Shown piece after piece: positions 44,201 to 52,674 of a stretch of DNA of 64,000 nt. The notes below the pieces were generated by a model. That model ran no database searches, had not been told where the DNA came from, and saw only the letters and a list, made by a program, of their open reading frames with translations. Made by a program: the position numbers and the translations under genes. Source of the stretch: Streptomyces ruber. Its GTDB lineage: Bacteria; Actinomycetota; Actinomycetes; Streptomycetales; Streptomycetaceae. The stretch lies in NCBI RefSeq assembly GCF_014648075.1, contig NZ_BMQK01000003.1:496001-560000 (forward strand), read 5' to 3'. Numbering within the stretch: position 1 is the first letter of the stretch; each line of letters opens with the position of its first letter.

Positions 44201-45532
44201 GCCGGTCTGGGTCACCATGTCGGTGATCGACTGGTTGATGTCGCTGCCGACCTCCGGGAACAGCAGGGCGACCAGCTGCGCCTGGCTGCGGTAGATGTCC
44301 CAGCCCGCGTAGGTGACGTAGTGGTGGCGGCCCTCGGCGACCTTGCGCACCTTGCCGTCGTGGCCGAGGTACTGGCCGTTGACGTCGTCGAAGACGTTCG
44401 GGTGGAGGAGGGAGTGGTAGAGCGCGGTGTAGAACTTCACGCGCTCCTCGCGGGTGCCGCCGTCCGCGTCGACGGTGCCGAGCGCGTCCTTCCACACCTT
44501 GGCGGAGTCGGCGCGCACCCGGTCGAAGCTGCGGCCGCGTGTCTCGCTCGTGGCGTTCTGCTCGGCGTTCGCGACGCTGACGTAGCTGAGGCCGGTCTTC
44601 GCCGTCACCTTCGCGCCCCGGTCGAAGACGAGCCAGGCGCCCGCGCCGTGCTTGGTCTCCCCGCCGGCGGCCGACGACACGCCCGGGCGCAGCTCGGAGC
44701 CCTGCCAGGTGCCGTGGGCCTTCACCGGCCGGTCGAAGGTGGTCGAGAAGTACGCCTTGTAGCGTCCGCCCTCGTCGCACACCGAAGCGGTCTCCACCCA
44801 GCCGCTGACGGTGTTGCCCTCGACCTTCACCTCGCTGCCGAAGACCCGGTTGTTGGATCCGGCCACGTCGAACAGCAGCGTCGAGGTGCCCTTCTCGCCC
44901 TTTCCGCCCTTGGGGAAGTCGTAGCGGCTGACGGCGGTGCGCGTGGTCGCGGTCAGCTCCGCCTCTACGCCGCCCGCCAGCTCCACCGAGTAGTAACCGG
45001 GGTCGGCCTTCTCGTCGGCGTGGTCGAAGCCCAGGTAGTAGTCGGTGACGGAGGAGGCCGGGCTGGAGGGGAGGGCACCGTCGTTCAGTTCACCGGTGTA
45101 CGGGAGGACGGGGAAGTCGAAGCCGCTGAAGCGGCCCTCGCAGCCGGTGCCGGACAGCCGGGTCATGCCGAAGCCCCGGATCCTGTCCGCGGTGTACTCG
45201 TAGCCGCCCTTCTGGTCTCCGTCGGAGGAGCGGTACGTGGTCGGGCTGGACTGCACCATGCCGAACGGCACGGTCGCGCCCGGCCAGGTGTTGCCGTACG
45301 CGCTGTTGCCCTTGTTCTGGGAGGTGTCCAGCTCCGTGCCGATGAACGGGTCGACGGCGTCGAAGGCGGAGAGCTCACGGCCCGGGAGCTGCGGGGCGGC
45401 GGCCGTCGCGGAGACCGGGGCCAGTCCGGCGACGAGCGTGCCGAGGGCGAGAGCGGTCGTGAGGAGTCTTCGGCGCCCCGGCGGGTACGAGGGCGGTTCG
45501 GGTGCCGGCTGCCGTGCGGCGGATGCCCACAT
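41201..45532 (-). CDS. Secreted GH92 alpha-mannosidase fused to purple-acid-phosphatase-like domain
   Basis: 1443-residue secreted protein. A signal peptide (RRRLLTTALALGTLVAG, about residues 18-46) has a twin-arginine look. The GH92 domain (about 50-770) starts DAVDPFIGT and shows GNTWPGATVPFGMVQ, GYEYTADRIRGFGMTRLSGTGC and LPGNDDLGSLSSWYVW, typical of Ca-dependent exo-alpha-mannosidases. A beta-sandwich linker follows (about 780-990). Residues about 995-1090 are a fibronectin-like PAP N-domain, and about 1095-1443 a metallophosphatase with GDAQNE, GDLVNTS, GNHEY, FHQPVF and GHDHVYARG. ATG 45532 is chosen because the upstream frame is not protein-like. Target may be phosphorylated mannan (inference). 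Confidence 0.9.
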   Translation of the reverse strand: MWASAARQPAPEPPSYPPGRRRLLTTALALGTLVAGLAPVSATAAAPQLPGRELSAFDAVDPFIGTELDTSQNKGNSAYGNTWPGATVPFGMVQSSPTTYRSSDGDQKGGYEYTADRIRGFGMTRLSGTGCEGRFSGFDFPVLPYTGELNDGALPSSPASSVTDYYLGFDHADEKADPGYYSVELAGGVEAELTATTRTAVSRYDFPKGGKGEKGTSTLLFDVAGSNNRVFGSEVKVEGNTVSGWVETASVCDEGGRYKAYFSTTFDRPVKAHGTWQGSELRPGVSSAAGGETKHGAGAWLVFDRGAKVTAKTGLSYVSVANAEQNATSETRGRSFDRVRADSAKVWKDALGTVDADGGTREERVKFYTALYHSLLHPNVFDDVNGQYLGHDGKVRKVAEGRHHYVTYAGWDIYRSQAQLVALLFPEVGSDINQSITDMVTQTGSWPNWPHLNQSQQKMSGDSLQSAVASIDAFGSTDYDRAAALASMKDTQSLPADTTRRRHAYQYFSTGFIENRKGDSATSKTLEYAIDDFGIARLAKRLGDEETYDRFMARAQNWQNVFDDQSDHIRPRGRTGFDRGFDLGERGDQFEQATGYQYGWMVPHNVGTLVEKRGGIEAATEDLDKHTEQLDAGVYHVTGAYLSNQPSFAMPYVYNWLRQPHRTADVLRRAVDEMYDTTPSGLPGNDDLGSLSSWYVWAGIGLFPAVPGTADLVVSGPMFDRVVLDSADSRRKITLNAPGADRVPYVKSLKVDGRSTTRSSLSEDFTRKGGRLDFTMSSGPGTWGTKASDVPPSYTDGADARNNIGTTPDGKGNLGSLDLSDNSLSRERLAEAGAAPGAKLPLGDTGIEFTWPDTEPGEPDNWIPHGQRITMNGAKATGISFLGLATNGPAQGTATVEYTDGSAQSVPVQFTDWTPGTNHQFGNEPLVTTTGRNRAAGGSDTTQAKVFATSPRLLDPARRVAAVVLPQGTDQGIMHVFDVALTDDAELEVPGSTPERIVLTPTEQPETSQAVTWRTGAAVTAGEVQVREAGTEKWRTVAARANEELSGSGVQVRTHSAVVDRLSPGTAYEYRVGTGRWFSDAYTFTTARPAGEEFTFLYFGDAQNELSAKWAPVVKQAYERYPEAVGSVNAGDLVNTSGNDSEWRDWFGAMDGYSQTGNVIAAPGNHEYAGDTFLRTWKSTFEYPANGPAGTPAKDDTPAERQRAAYEAHMAKALAETAYYTDYQGVRFISLNAGTGDARRLMTPDDLPACSENCPDPEKLWLGLQGRWLDEILSDNPDKWAVAVFHQPVFSGAEGRDEKPVRDAWLPVFQRNDIDLVLMGHDHVYARGYVDEDATSTPGVTTGPVYTVAVSGPKYYEQAPEDDNVWTRNGATQVFRAGHTSTFQGIKVTEDRIRYESVVAAKWDDRSTTDKEVGEVMDAFTITKDDDGTKYVTEDGVAVPARR

Positions 45533-45770
45533 GGTGTCCGTGCCTTTCCGGTCGACGTGCGGTGATGCGAGGTGACAACGATGTCGGACGGTGTCATGCC
45601 CAAGTGCTGGTTCGCGCACAACAGTCGGTGCCGGCGCGTGCGGCGCCGCGACGTTCTGGAGAAGGCCGGGTGAACGAGATGGGAAGTCGAGGATCGGCAT
45701 GCCGGCGTGCAGCCGGTTGCGGCCGAGCAGGCAGACGGTGGGTGGTCGGCGGCGATAATAAGGTGGGTCC

Positions 45771-46886
45771 ATGTCAGCCACGTTGAGTTCCGAAAGAACC
45801 CGCGCCGCGCTCCGTACATCGGCACGCATCTCCGCCGAGTCGTTGCTGGTGCTCCTCATGCTCACCGTGGCCATGTGGCTGCTGGGGCGGATGTGGTCGA
45901 TCGTCTGGCCTCTCGTCGTCGGCCTGCTGCTCACCACACTGACCTGGCCCCTGACCCGCTTCCTGCGTCGGCACGGGTGGCGTCCCGCCCTGGCCGCGTC
46001 GGTGGTGACCGTACTGTTCCTCCTCGTCGCCGCGGGTGTCGTGGCACTGATCGCGGTGCCGGTGGCCTCCGAGTCCGGCAAGCTGGCCGACGGTGTGGTC
46101 GAGGGCATCCAGAGGCTGCGCGAGTGGGCCGCGGGACCGCCGCTGAACATCGGGGACGACCAGGTCACCAGTGCCTTCGACACCGCGATCGCCCGCATCC
46201 AGGACAGCGTCGACAGCGTGATCACCGTGCTCTTCACCGGTGTGAGCACCGTGGTCAACGGCATCGTCACGGCCGTCCTGGCGCTCTTCCTGATGTTCTT
46301 CTTCCTCAAGGACGGCCCGCGGTTCCTGCCGTGGCTCACCCGCCAGCTGCCCGGCCGGCTCGCCACCGACATCCCCACCGTGGCCGCGCGCGGCTGGGCC
46401 ACCCTGGGCGCGTTCGTGCGCTCCCAGGCGCTCGTCGGTCTCTTCGACGCCGTCTTCATCGGCCTGGGACTGTGGATACTGGACGTTCCCCTGGTGCTCC
46501 CGCTGGCGGTGCTGACCTTCATCGCCGCGTTCGTACCGATCGTGGGCGCCCTGTTCGCCGGCTTCGTCGCCGTGCTCATCGCCCTGGTGTCGAACGGCCT
46601 GACGGACGCCCTGATCGTGCTGGCGATCATCATCGTCGTGCAGCAGATCGAGGGCAATGTGCTCCAGCCCGTCATCCAGAGCCGCGGTCTGGGCCTGCAC
46701 GCGGCGGTGGTCCTGCTCGTGGTGACGCTGGGCGGCAGCCTGGCCGGCGTCGTGGGCAGCCTGCTCGCCGTACCGGTCGCCGCGGTGATCGCGGTGGTCT
46801 GGAACTATCTGCGCGATCAGCTCAGCGACCCGCCTCGGGAGCCGGAGGACGACGAGACGCCCGCCGGGGGGACGCTTCCGGCGTAG
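45771..46886 (+). CDS. AI-2E family transporter (PerM-like)
   Basis: 371-residue membrane protein with about eight hydrophobic segments. Family hallmarks: FLMFFFLKDGPRFLPWL and the C-terminal AFVPIVGALFAGFVAVLIAL and QQIEGNVLQPVIQSRGLGLHAAVVLL. Family members export small solutes or act as Na/H antiporters; autoinducer-2 export is only the family's historic name. Start ATG 45771. Divergent from the GH92 fusion gene. Its stop codon is the first of five in-frame TAG codons in a hexanucleotide repeat. Confidence 0.9.
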   Translation: MSATLSSERTRAALRTSARISAESLLVLLMLTVAMWLLGRMWSIVWPLVVGLLLTTLTWPLTRFLRRHGWRPALAASVVTVLFLLVAAGVVALIAVPVASESGKLADGVVEGIQRLREWAAGPPLNIGDDQVTSAFDTAIARIQDSVDSVITVLFTGVSTVVNGIVTAVLALFLMFFFLKDGPRFLPWLTRQLPGRLATDIPTVAARGWATLGAFVRSQALVGLFDAVFIGLGLWILDVPLVLPLAVLTFIAAFVPIVGALFAGFVAVLIALVSNGLTDALIVLAIIIVVQQIEGNVLQPVIQSRGLGLHAAVVLLVVTLGGSLAGVVGSLLAVPVAAVIAVVWNYLRDQLSDPPREPEDDETPAGGTLPA

Positions 46887-46910
46887 GCGTAGGCGTAGGC
46901 GTAGGCGTAG
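46881..46910 (+). repeat. (GCGTAG)5 microsatellite forming tandem in-frame stop codons
   Basis: Five perfect GCGTAG units begin at the last sense codon of the transporter gene, giving Ala-TAG repeated in frame five times. Slippage would not change the protein. Confidence 0.9.
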
Positions 46911-46988
46911 CGAGGCGCCCGGCCCGGACCTCCTGCCGGGGCCCGGGCCTTCGTACCGGCCGGCGGACCGGGTGCCGCACCCGCCGGA

Positions 46989-48023
46989 TCAGAACCCCGT
47001 GAGCGTGATCTTGCCGATCGCGCTGCCGGACTCCAGGATGCGGTGGGCCTCGCGCAGGTGGGCCGCGTTGACGGTGCCGAGGTCCGTGGTGGCGGTGGTG
47101 CGCAGGATGCCCGCGTCCACGAGCCGGGCGATCTGCGTGAGGATGTGGTGCTGCGTCGCCAGGTCGGCGGTCCGGTACAGGGAGCGGGTGAACATGAGCT
47201 CCCAGTGGAACGAGATGCTCTTGGACTTCAGCAGCCCGATCTCCACCGCGTCGAAGTCGTCGATGGCGACGATTCCGCCCATCGGCTTGAGCATGTCGGC
47301 GTACGCCGCGAGGTTCCGGTCGGTGGCGGCCGTGCTGAACACGTGGTCCAGGCCGTCGGGCGCCACCTCGGCCACCTGCTCCGGCAGCGGCCGGTGGTGG
47401 TCGACCACGTGCGTCGCGCCCATCGCGCGGGCGAACTCGACGGTCTCCGGCCGGGAGGCGGTGCCCACCACGGTCAGGCTGGTCAGCGCGCGGGCGAGCT
47501 GGGACACCATCGCCCCGACACCGCCCGCGGCCGCCGTCACCAGCAGCGTCCCGGTCTTCTCCAGGGCCCCCTGGTGCAGGCCCAGCCGCTCGAACAGGCC
47601 CTCCCAGGCGGTGAGCGACGTCAACGGCAGCGCCGCGGCCTCGGTGAAGGACAGGGTGGCGGGCTTGCGGCCGACGATGCGCTCGTCGACGGCGTGGAAG
47701 CGGGCGTTCGTACCGGGCCGGTCCAGCGCGCCGGCGTAGAAGACCTCGTCGCCGACCGCGAACAGCTCGACCTCGTCGCCGACCGCGACGACGGTCCCCG
47801 CGGCGTCCCAGCCCAGGACCTTGGGGTGACCGCCGGGGTCGTTGTTCCGCCGCACCTTGTAGTCGACGGGGTTCACCGCCACGGCCTCCACCCGCACCAG
47901 GAGATCGCGCGGGCCGGGGTCGGGCACCGGCAGTTCGACGTCGATCAGGCTCTCGTCGTCCTGCACGGGCAGGCTCTTGCGGTAGGCGACCGCGGGCATC
48001 GTGGTGTTACGGATCTCGCTCAT
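46989..48023 (-). CDS. Zinc-type quinone oxidoreductase/alcohol dehydrogenase family protein
   Basis: 344-residue MDR protein of the zeta-crystallin/quinone oxidoreductase branch. GroES-like domain (PRDLLVRVEAVAVNPVDYKVR, LGWDAAGTVVAVG) and nucleotide-binding AAGGVGAMVSQLA. It lacks the zinc-binding Cys residues, as is normal for quinone reductases; reduces quinones or enones with NADPH. It is divergent from the HxlR/QorR-like regulator, whose operator lies in the shared region. Confidence 0.9.
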   Translation of the reverse strand: MSEIRNTTMPAVAYRKSLPVQDDESLIDVELPVPDPGPRDLLVRVEAVAVNPVDYKVRRNNDPGGHPKVLGWDAAGTVVAVGDEVELFAVGDEVFYAGALDRPGTNARFHAVDERIVGRKPATLSFTEAAALPLTSLTAWEGLFERLGLHQGALEKTGTLLVTAAAGGVGAMVSQLARALTSLTVVGTASRPETVEFARAMGATHVVDHHRPLPEQVAEVAPDGLDHVFSTAATDRNLAAYADMLKPMGGIVAIDDFDAVEIGLLKSKSISFHWELMFTRSLYRTADLATQHHILTQIARLVDAGILRTTATTDLGTVNAAHLREAHRILESGSAIGKITLTGF

Positions 48024-48116
48024 CGTCGTGTCTCCTCTTCAGGTCCGTCGGGCACGTCGGGCCCGTCGGGCGCTTCGGCTGGCCGGTGACGCGTGACGAC
48101 GCTATCTCCGGAGGGG

Positions 48117-48154
48117 TAGTAACCTTCAAGGGCGTTTACTTCCCTTAGGGAAGT
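48117..48154. promoter_or_regulatory. Overlapping inverted repeats, HxlR/QorR-type operator
   Basis: AGTAA-N12-TTTACT (48118-48140) overlaps the near-perfect palindrome ACTTCCCTTAGGGAAGT (48138-48154). TACTT/AAGTA-type halves resemble sites of DUF24/HxlR regulators such as YodB and QorR. It sits between the two divergent genes. Confidence 0.65.
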
Positions 48155-48186
48155 GAGGCAGCGACAGGGGAGAGGGAGAGACGCGG

Positions 48187-48558
48187 ATGGTCATGACCTG
48201 TACGACGGACCAGCACGACCACCACGACGTGTACGCGGCCCAGTGCCCGTGCCGCGAGGTGCTCGACCTGCTGGCCAACAAGTGGTCCGCGCTCGCGATC
48301 GGGGCGATGGAGGAGGGACCGCAGCGCTTCGGCGCGCTGCAGCGCCGCCTGGAGGGCGTCAGCCCCAAGGTCCTGACGAACACGCTGCGGCGGCTGGAGG
48401 AGCGGGGATTCGTCGACCGGACCGTCTACCCGGCGGTGCCGCTGCACGTCGAGTACGCGCTCACTCCGCTCGGCCGCAGCGTGGCCGAACCGCTGGCGGG
48501 CCTGCGGCACTGGGTGGAGGACCACCTCGACGACATCGCCGGCGCCACCTCCGTGTGA
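48187..48558 (+). CDS. HxlR/DUF24-family winged-helix regulator, QorR-like
   Basis: 123-residue MarR-like regulator with the family signature CPCREVLDLLANKWSALAIGAM, FGALQRRLEGVSPKVLTNTLRRLEERGFV and YALTPLGRS. Cys20 and Cys22 lie at the N-terminus where YodB/QorR-type regulators sense quinones or diamide. It has an extra Cys5. Divergent from a quinone oxidoreductase, it most likely represses it until quinone stress (inference from QorR systems). Start ATG 48187; ATG 48193 possible. Confidence 0.9.
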   Translation: MVMTCTTDQHDHHDVYAAQCPCREVLDLLANKWSALAIGAMEEGPQRFGALQRRLEGVSPKVLTNTLRRLEERGFVDRTVYPAVPLHVEYALTPLGRSVAEPLAGLRHWVEDHLDDIAGATSV

Positions 48559-48588
48559 CGTCGCACCGCCGCCCGTGCGCACCGACGC

Positions 48589-48903
48589 CTAGACGTCGAG
48601 CACCCTGAACGGTTCGACCGCGATGCCGCCGTCCAGCAGGGACTCCGACGTCCTGACGAACTCCCCGAAGTGGGAGCTCTCCGAGTGGACGCGCAGGTGT
48701 GCCTCGCTCCGCCACACCTCGTGCACCACGAACAGGGCGGGGTCGTCCTGTCCCTGGTGCGGTGTGTACGTGATGCAGCCGTCCTCCCGGCGGCTGGCCC
48801 GCACCAGCGGCGCGAGCGCGTCCTTCAGCTCCCCCTCCCTGCCGGTCCGCGCGCGCAGGCGTGCGATCAGGACGACGGGCGGTTCGGAGACGGTGTCCGT
48901 CAT
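48589..48903 (-). CDS. Antibiotic biosynthesis monooxygenase domain protein
   Basis: 104-residue ABM/YgiN-like ferredoxin-fold protein: VVLIARLRARTGREGELKDAL, SRREDGCITYTPHQGQDDPALFVVHEVWRSEAHLRVHSESSHF. YgiN-type members oxidise or reduce quinols, fitting the neighbouring quinone oxidoreductase and quinone-sensing regulator. Start ATG 48903, with GGGAAGG about 11 nt upstream. Ends convergent to the HxlR gene with a 30-bp gap. Confidence 0.85.
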   Translation of the reverse strand: MTDTVSEPPVVLIARLRARTGREGELKDALAPLVRASRREDGCITYTPHQGQDDPALFVVHEVWRSEAHLRVHSESSHFGEFVRTSESLLDGGIAVEPFRVLDV

Positions 48904-49088
48904 GGCGTGCTGCCTTCCCTGCCGGGTCTGATGTTCATGGACGGGAGTGTGCGGCGCAAACTTCGCCGGACGGCGGGCGTGCACCGCACACCGTGTTCAT
49001 AGCAGCGGGACCGCGGACACGGTGGGAGGGCGCGACGTGTCCGGCGGAGAAAGCGGCGGACGTGTCCGGCGGGGACGGCCGCGACAGG

Positions 49089-49133
49089 GCCGGCGCGGGC
49101 CCCGCGCTGTCCAGGTCAGCGGGGCCCGCGCCG
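49089..49133. terminator. Terminator hairpin after the enolase-superfamily gene
   Basis: Left arm 49089-49108 and right arm 49116-49133 pair over 18 bp with a 2-nt bulge (CCGGCGCGGGCCCC / GGGGCCCGCGCCGG). It lies downstream of the gene ending at 49193. Confidence 0.75.
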
Positions 49134-49192
49134 GGGGAGTTCCCGCCGGCCGAGGCAGCGCGGCGGGCGGTCGGTGGACGTGGTGCGGGGGG

Positions 49193-50368
49193 TCAGGGGC
49201 GGACGCCGGCCTCGTGTGTCGCCCGCGTCCACGCGCGGGCCTGTTCGCTGATCGTGACGCCCAGGCCGGGCCGGGCGGGCACGTGCATCCGTCCGTCGCT
49301 GATCGTGAGACGCTCGTCGAACAGCGGCTCCAGCCAGTCGAAGTGCTCCACCCACGGCTCGATGGGGTAGGCGGCGGCGAGGTGGAGGTGGATCTCCATG
49401 GCGAAGTGCGGGGCCAGCTGGAGGTTGTGGTGCTCGGCGAGCGCGGCGAGCTTGAGGAACTGGGTGATGCCGCCGATGCGCGGGGCGTCGGGCTGGATGA
49501 TGTCGGCGGCGTTGCCGCGGATGAGCTCGTAGTGCTCGGCGACGCTGGCCAGCATCTCGCCGGTGGCGACCGGGGTGTCCAGGGAGGCCGCGAGGGCGGC
49601 GTGGCCCTGGGTGTCGTAGGCGTCCAGCGGCTCCTCGATCCAGACGAGACCGAAGTCCTCCATGGCGCGGCCCATGCGCTGGGCGGTGGGCCGGTCCCAC
49701 TGCTGGTTGGCGTCCACCATCAGCGGCACGTCGTCCCCGATGTGCTCGCGCACGGCGGTCAGGCGGCGCAGGTCCTGCTTGCTGTCCGGGTGCCCGACCT
49801 TGATCTTGATGCCGCCGATCCCGCCGGCCAGTGAGGCGGAGGCGTTCTCCAGGACCTCCTCGACGGGGGCGTGCAGGAATCCGCCGGAGGTGTTGTAGCA
49901 GCGCACCGAGTCGCGGTGCGCGCCCAGCAGCTTGGCCAGCGGAAGCCCGGCCCGCTTGGCCTTCAGGTCCCACAGGGCCACGTCGACCGCGGCGATGGCC
50001 TGGGTGGCGACACCGCTCCGGCCGACCGAGGCGCCGGCCCACACCAGCTTGGTCCACAGCCGGCCGATGTCGCTCGGGTCCTCGCCGATCAGCTCGTCGG
50101 CTATCTCCTTGGCGTGGGCGAACTGGGCCGGCCCGCCGGCGCGCTTGGAGTAGCCGAACCCGACGCCCTGGTGCCCCTGCTCGGTCTCCACCTCCACGAA
50201 CAGGAAGGCCACCTCGGTCATCGGCTTCTGCCGCCCGGTCAGCACCTTGGCGTCACTGATCGGGGTGGCCAGCGGCAGGGTGACGGAGGAGAGCCTGATC
50301 CAGGCGATGCGGTCGAGGGTCGCCTCGCCTTGACGGCCGGCGGAGTTGGCTGAGTGCGTCATGGTCAC
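49193..50368 (-). CDS. Mandelate racemase/enolase superfamily dehydratase, galactarate/talarate type
   Basis: 391-residue enolase-superfamily protein. Catalytic pattern: KIKVGHPD (KxK base), DANQQWD, EEPLDAYD and GEM metal ligands, and LAPHFAMEIH with the general base His. The GHPD sequence after KxK is typical of L-talarate/galactarate dehydratases, giving 5-dehydro-4-deoxyglucarate. That product is the substrate of the enzyme at 51690. Divergent from a LysR regulator. Start ATG 50368. N-terminal 20 residues are variable. Confidence 0.88.
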   Translation of the reverse strand: MTMTHSANSAGRQGEATLDRIAWIRLSSVTLPLATPISDAKVLTGRQKPMTEVAFLFVEVETEQGHQGVGFGYSKRAGGPAQFAHAKEIADELIGEDPSDIGRLWTKLVWAGASVGRSGVATQAIAAVDVALWDLKAKRAGLPLAKLLGAHRDSVRCYNTSGGFLHAPVEEVLENASASLAGGIGGIKIKVGHPDSKQDLRRLTAVREHIGDDVPLMVDANQQWDRPTAQRMGRAMEDFGLVWIEEPLDAYDTQGHAALAASLDTPVATGEMLASVAEHYELIRGNAADIIQPDAPRIGGITQFLKLAALAEHHNLQLAPHFAMEIHLHLAAAYPIEPWVEHFDWLEPLFDERLTISDGRMHVPARPGLGVTISEQARAWTRATHEAGVRP

Positions 50369-50531
50369 CAGTTCGTGTCTCTGGGGGCGGTGGACGGGTG
50401 CGGGTCCGGCCGGGCCCGCGCGGCGGCGCCTCCTCGGGAAGCGCTCGTCAGGCGGGTCCCGCGCGCTGCGGCGGTACGGACCGGAGGGGGCGGTTCCCCG
50501 CTGATTTTCCCTGACGCTAAGGTCGGCGATT

Positions 50532-50559
50532 GATCCACGTCCAACTTAGTTTTTGGATC
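50532..50559. promoter_or_regulatory. LysR-type operator in the divergent region
   Basis: GATCCA (50532-50537) and TGGATC (50554-50559) form an inverted repeat around an AT-rich centre (CTTAGTTTT), directly before the LysR gene. Likely autoregulatory and controlling the divergent dehydratase gene. Confidence 0.6.
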
Positions 50560-50581
50560 GTTCAATACCTGGAGGGCATCG

Positions 50582-51457
50582 TTGTTCACACTGGTGCAAC
50601 TGGTGAGCTTCGTCGCGGTGGCCGAGGAACTGCACTTCACCCGGGCCGCCAAACGCCTGCGCATGACCCAGCCGCCGCTGAGCCGGCAGATCCAGCTGCT
50701 TGAGCACGAACTCGGTGTGCAGCTCGTGGACCGCACCAACCGCACCGTGCGTCTCACACCGGCCGGCCGGGCCTTCCTCAACGAGGCGCGCAACATCCTG
50801 CGCCAGGCCGAGGCGGCCACCCTCTCCGCCAAGCAGGTCTCCGCCGGGCAGGCCGGGGCGATCGCCATCGGCTTCACCGCGGCCGGCGCCTACTCCGCGC
50901 TCGGCACGCTGCTCGACGTCGCCCGCTCCACCATGCCCGGCACCGAGATCGTGCTGCGCGAGAAGGTGACCCGCGACCAACTCGAGGCGATCACCGAGGG
51001 CTCGCTCGACCTCGGCATGATCCGTCCCGCCGGCACCGGACCCGACCTGGAGACCCGCCCCGCCATCCGGGAGGGCCTGCTGGCCGCCGTGCCCCGCGGC
51101 CATCCGCTCGGCACGGAGGACGGACCGCTGCGCGTCGGCGAACTCGACGGGCAGGAGGTGCTCATGTACTCGCCGGTGGAGGCCCGTTACTTCCACGAAC
51201 TGCTGGTCAGCGTCTTCCGGGACGCCCGGGTCACCCCCCGGTTCACCCAGTACCTCAGCCAGGTGCACAGCCTGCTGGCGATGGTGAACGCGGGCTGGGG
51301 CATCGCCCTCGTGCCCGAGGCGGCCGCGCAGATGCGGTTCCCCGGCATCACCTTCCGGCCCCTGGAACTGCCCGACCCCACCCCGGTCGAGCTGCACCTG
51401 GTGTGGCGGCGGGCCAACGACAACCCGGCCCTGCACGCCCTGCTCCGCCACCTGTGA
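50582..51457 (+). CDS. LysR-family transcriptional regulator of aldarate genes
   Basis: 291-residue LysR regulator: HTH VSFVAVAEELHFTRAAKRLRMTQPPLSRQI, then a periplasmic-binding-fold effector domain with IAIGFTAAG and LDLGMIRPA. Apparent start is TTG 50582 (FTLVQL follows), with GAGGG a few nt upstream; there is no ATG or GTG at a better place. Position between the two dehydratase units suggests it senses glucarate or galactarate. GudD and the dehydratase at 51690 follow on the same strand. Confidence 0.9.
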   Translation: MFTLVQLVSFVAVAEELHFTRAAKRLRMTQPPLSRQIQLLEHELGVQLVDRTNRTVRLTPAGRAFLNEARNILRQAEAATLSAKQVSAGQAGAIAIGFTAAGAYSALGTLLDVARSTMPGTEIVLREKVTRDQLEAITEGSLDLGMIRPAGTGPDLETRPAIREGLLAAVPRGHPLGTEDGPLRVGELDGQEVLMYSPVEARYFHELLVSVFRDARVTPRFTQYLSQVHSLLAMVNAGWGIALVPEAAAQMRFPGITFRPLELPDPTPVELHLVWRRANDNPALHALLRHL

Positions 51458-51689
51458 ACCAGGAGGGCCGATCATGCGCTCCGGGTATCACAGGATGCCG
51501 AAAAGGTGTTGGACCTGCATCGCAACCGGCTCTTAACGTTCCGGCCAAGCAATCGAAACGGCTCTCGCCCAGGGCATGACCACCTCTTCTCCCACCCGGC
51601 AGGTCCAGGCGTCGAGCACGGGCCGCGCCCGGAGGAACCGGGCAGCCGCGTGAGCCGTACGCCTCTCCACACGCCAGGAGCTCCTCGCG

Positions 51690-52610
51690 ATGACCGACCT
51701 CACCCCCGCCGAACTGGGCCGCCGCATCGGTTCCGGCCTGCTCTCCTTCCCGGTGACGCACTTCCGGCCCGAGGACCTGTCCTTCGACGAGGACGCGTAC
51801 CGCGCGAACGTCGCACGGCTCGGCGCGTACGAGGTGGCGGGCCTCTTCGCGGCGGGCGGCACCGGCGAGTTCTTCTCCCTCTCCCCGGCGGAGGTGGAGC
51901 GGGTGGTCGCCGCCGCCGTCGCGAGCGCCCCGGCGGGCATGCCGATCGTCGCCCCCGCCGGCTACGGCACGGTGACCGCCGTCGAGTTCGCCAAGGCCGC
52001 CGAACGCGCCGGCGCGGACGGCCTGCTGCTCTTCCCGCCGTACCTCACCGAGGCCTCGCAGGACGGGCTCGCCGCCCATGTCGAGGCGGTCTGCCGGGCC
52101 ACGGACCTCGGCGTCATCGTCTACAGCCGGGCCAACGCCGTCTACGCCCCGGAGACCGTGGCCCGCGTCGCCGAGCGCTGCGAGAACCTGATCGGGTACA
52201 AGGACGGCATCGGCGACATCGACCACATCACCCGCCTCTACGCCCGCATGGGCGACCGCCTCACCTACATCGGCGGCCTCCCGACGGCCGAGACGTACGC
52301 CCTGCCCTTCCTCGAACTCGGCGTCACCACCTACTCCTCGGCCCTCTTCAACTTCGCTCCGGAGTTCGCGCTCGCCTTCTACGCGGCGGTCCGTGAACGC
52401 CGCCGCGAGGACGTGCTGCGCATGCTCGACGACTTCGTGCTGCCGTACACCCGCATCCGCGACCGCAAGCAGGGCTACGCGGTGAGCATCGTCAAGGCCG
52501 GCATGACGGTCACCGGCCACCCGGCGGGGCCGGTGCGGCCGCCGCTGACCGACCTGGAGCCGGAGGAGCTGGAGCAGCTCTCCGCCCTGATCAAGGGAAT
52601 CGGCGGCTGA
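51690..52610 (+). CDS. 5-dehydro-4-deoxyglucarate dehydratase
   Basis: 306-residue member of the DHDPS/NAL aldolase family (TIM barrel). It converts 5-dehydro-4-deoxyglucarate to 2-oxoglutarate semialdehyde and CO2. Schiff-base Lys is in [10 protein letters not shown], Tyr in VIVYSRAN, and GGTGEFFSL is the pyruvate-binding GT-loop. C-terminal [11 protein letters not shown] is typical of this subgroup. Start ATG 51690. Common step for both dehydratases in this cluster; the semialdehyde dehydrogenase is not in the window. Confidence 0.93.
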   Translation: MTDLTPAELGRRIGSGLLSFPVTHFRPEDLSFDEDAYRANVARLGAYEVAGLFAAGGTGEFFSLSPAEVERVVAAAVASAPAGMPIVAPAGYGTVTAVEFAKAAERAGADGLLLFPPYLTEASQDGLAAHVEAVCRATDLGVIVYSRANAVYAPETVARVAERCENLIGYKDGIGDIDHITRLYARMGDRLTYIGGLPTAETYALPFLELGVTTYSSALFNFAPEFALAFYAAVRERRREDVLRMLDDFVLPYTRIRDRKQGYAVSIVKAGMTVTGHPAGPVRPPLTDLEPEELEQLSALIKGIGG

Positions 52611-52674
52611 ACCGCCGCCGACGCCCGCTCGGCACTCGCGTCGCCCGACCCCGCTCGCGAAAGGCACCCGCACC

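Noticed and set aside
40976..45565. 1529-residue open frame opposite the GH92 fusion gene
   Set aside because: Typical long antisense frame in high-GC DNA; composition is His/Arg/Val-rich with no motifs.
45533..46675. Open extension of the GH92 fusion frame upstream to 46675
   Set aside because: Antisense to a clear AI-2E transporter gene and not protein-like; the signal peptide begins near 45532.
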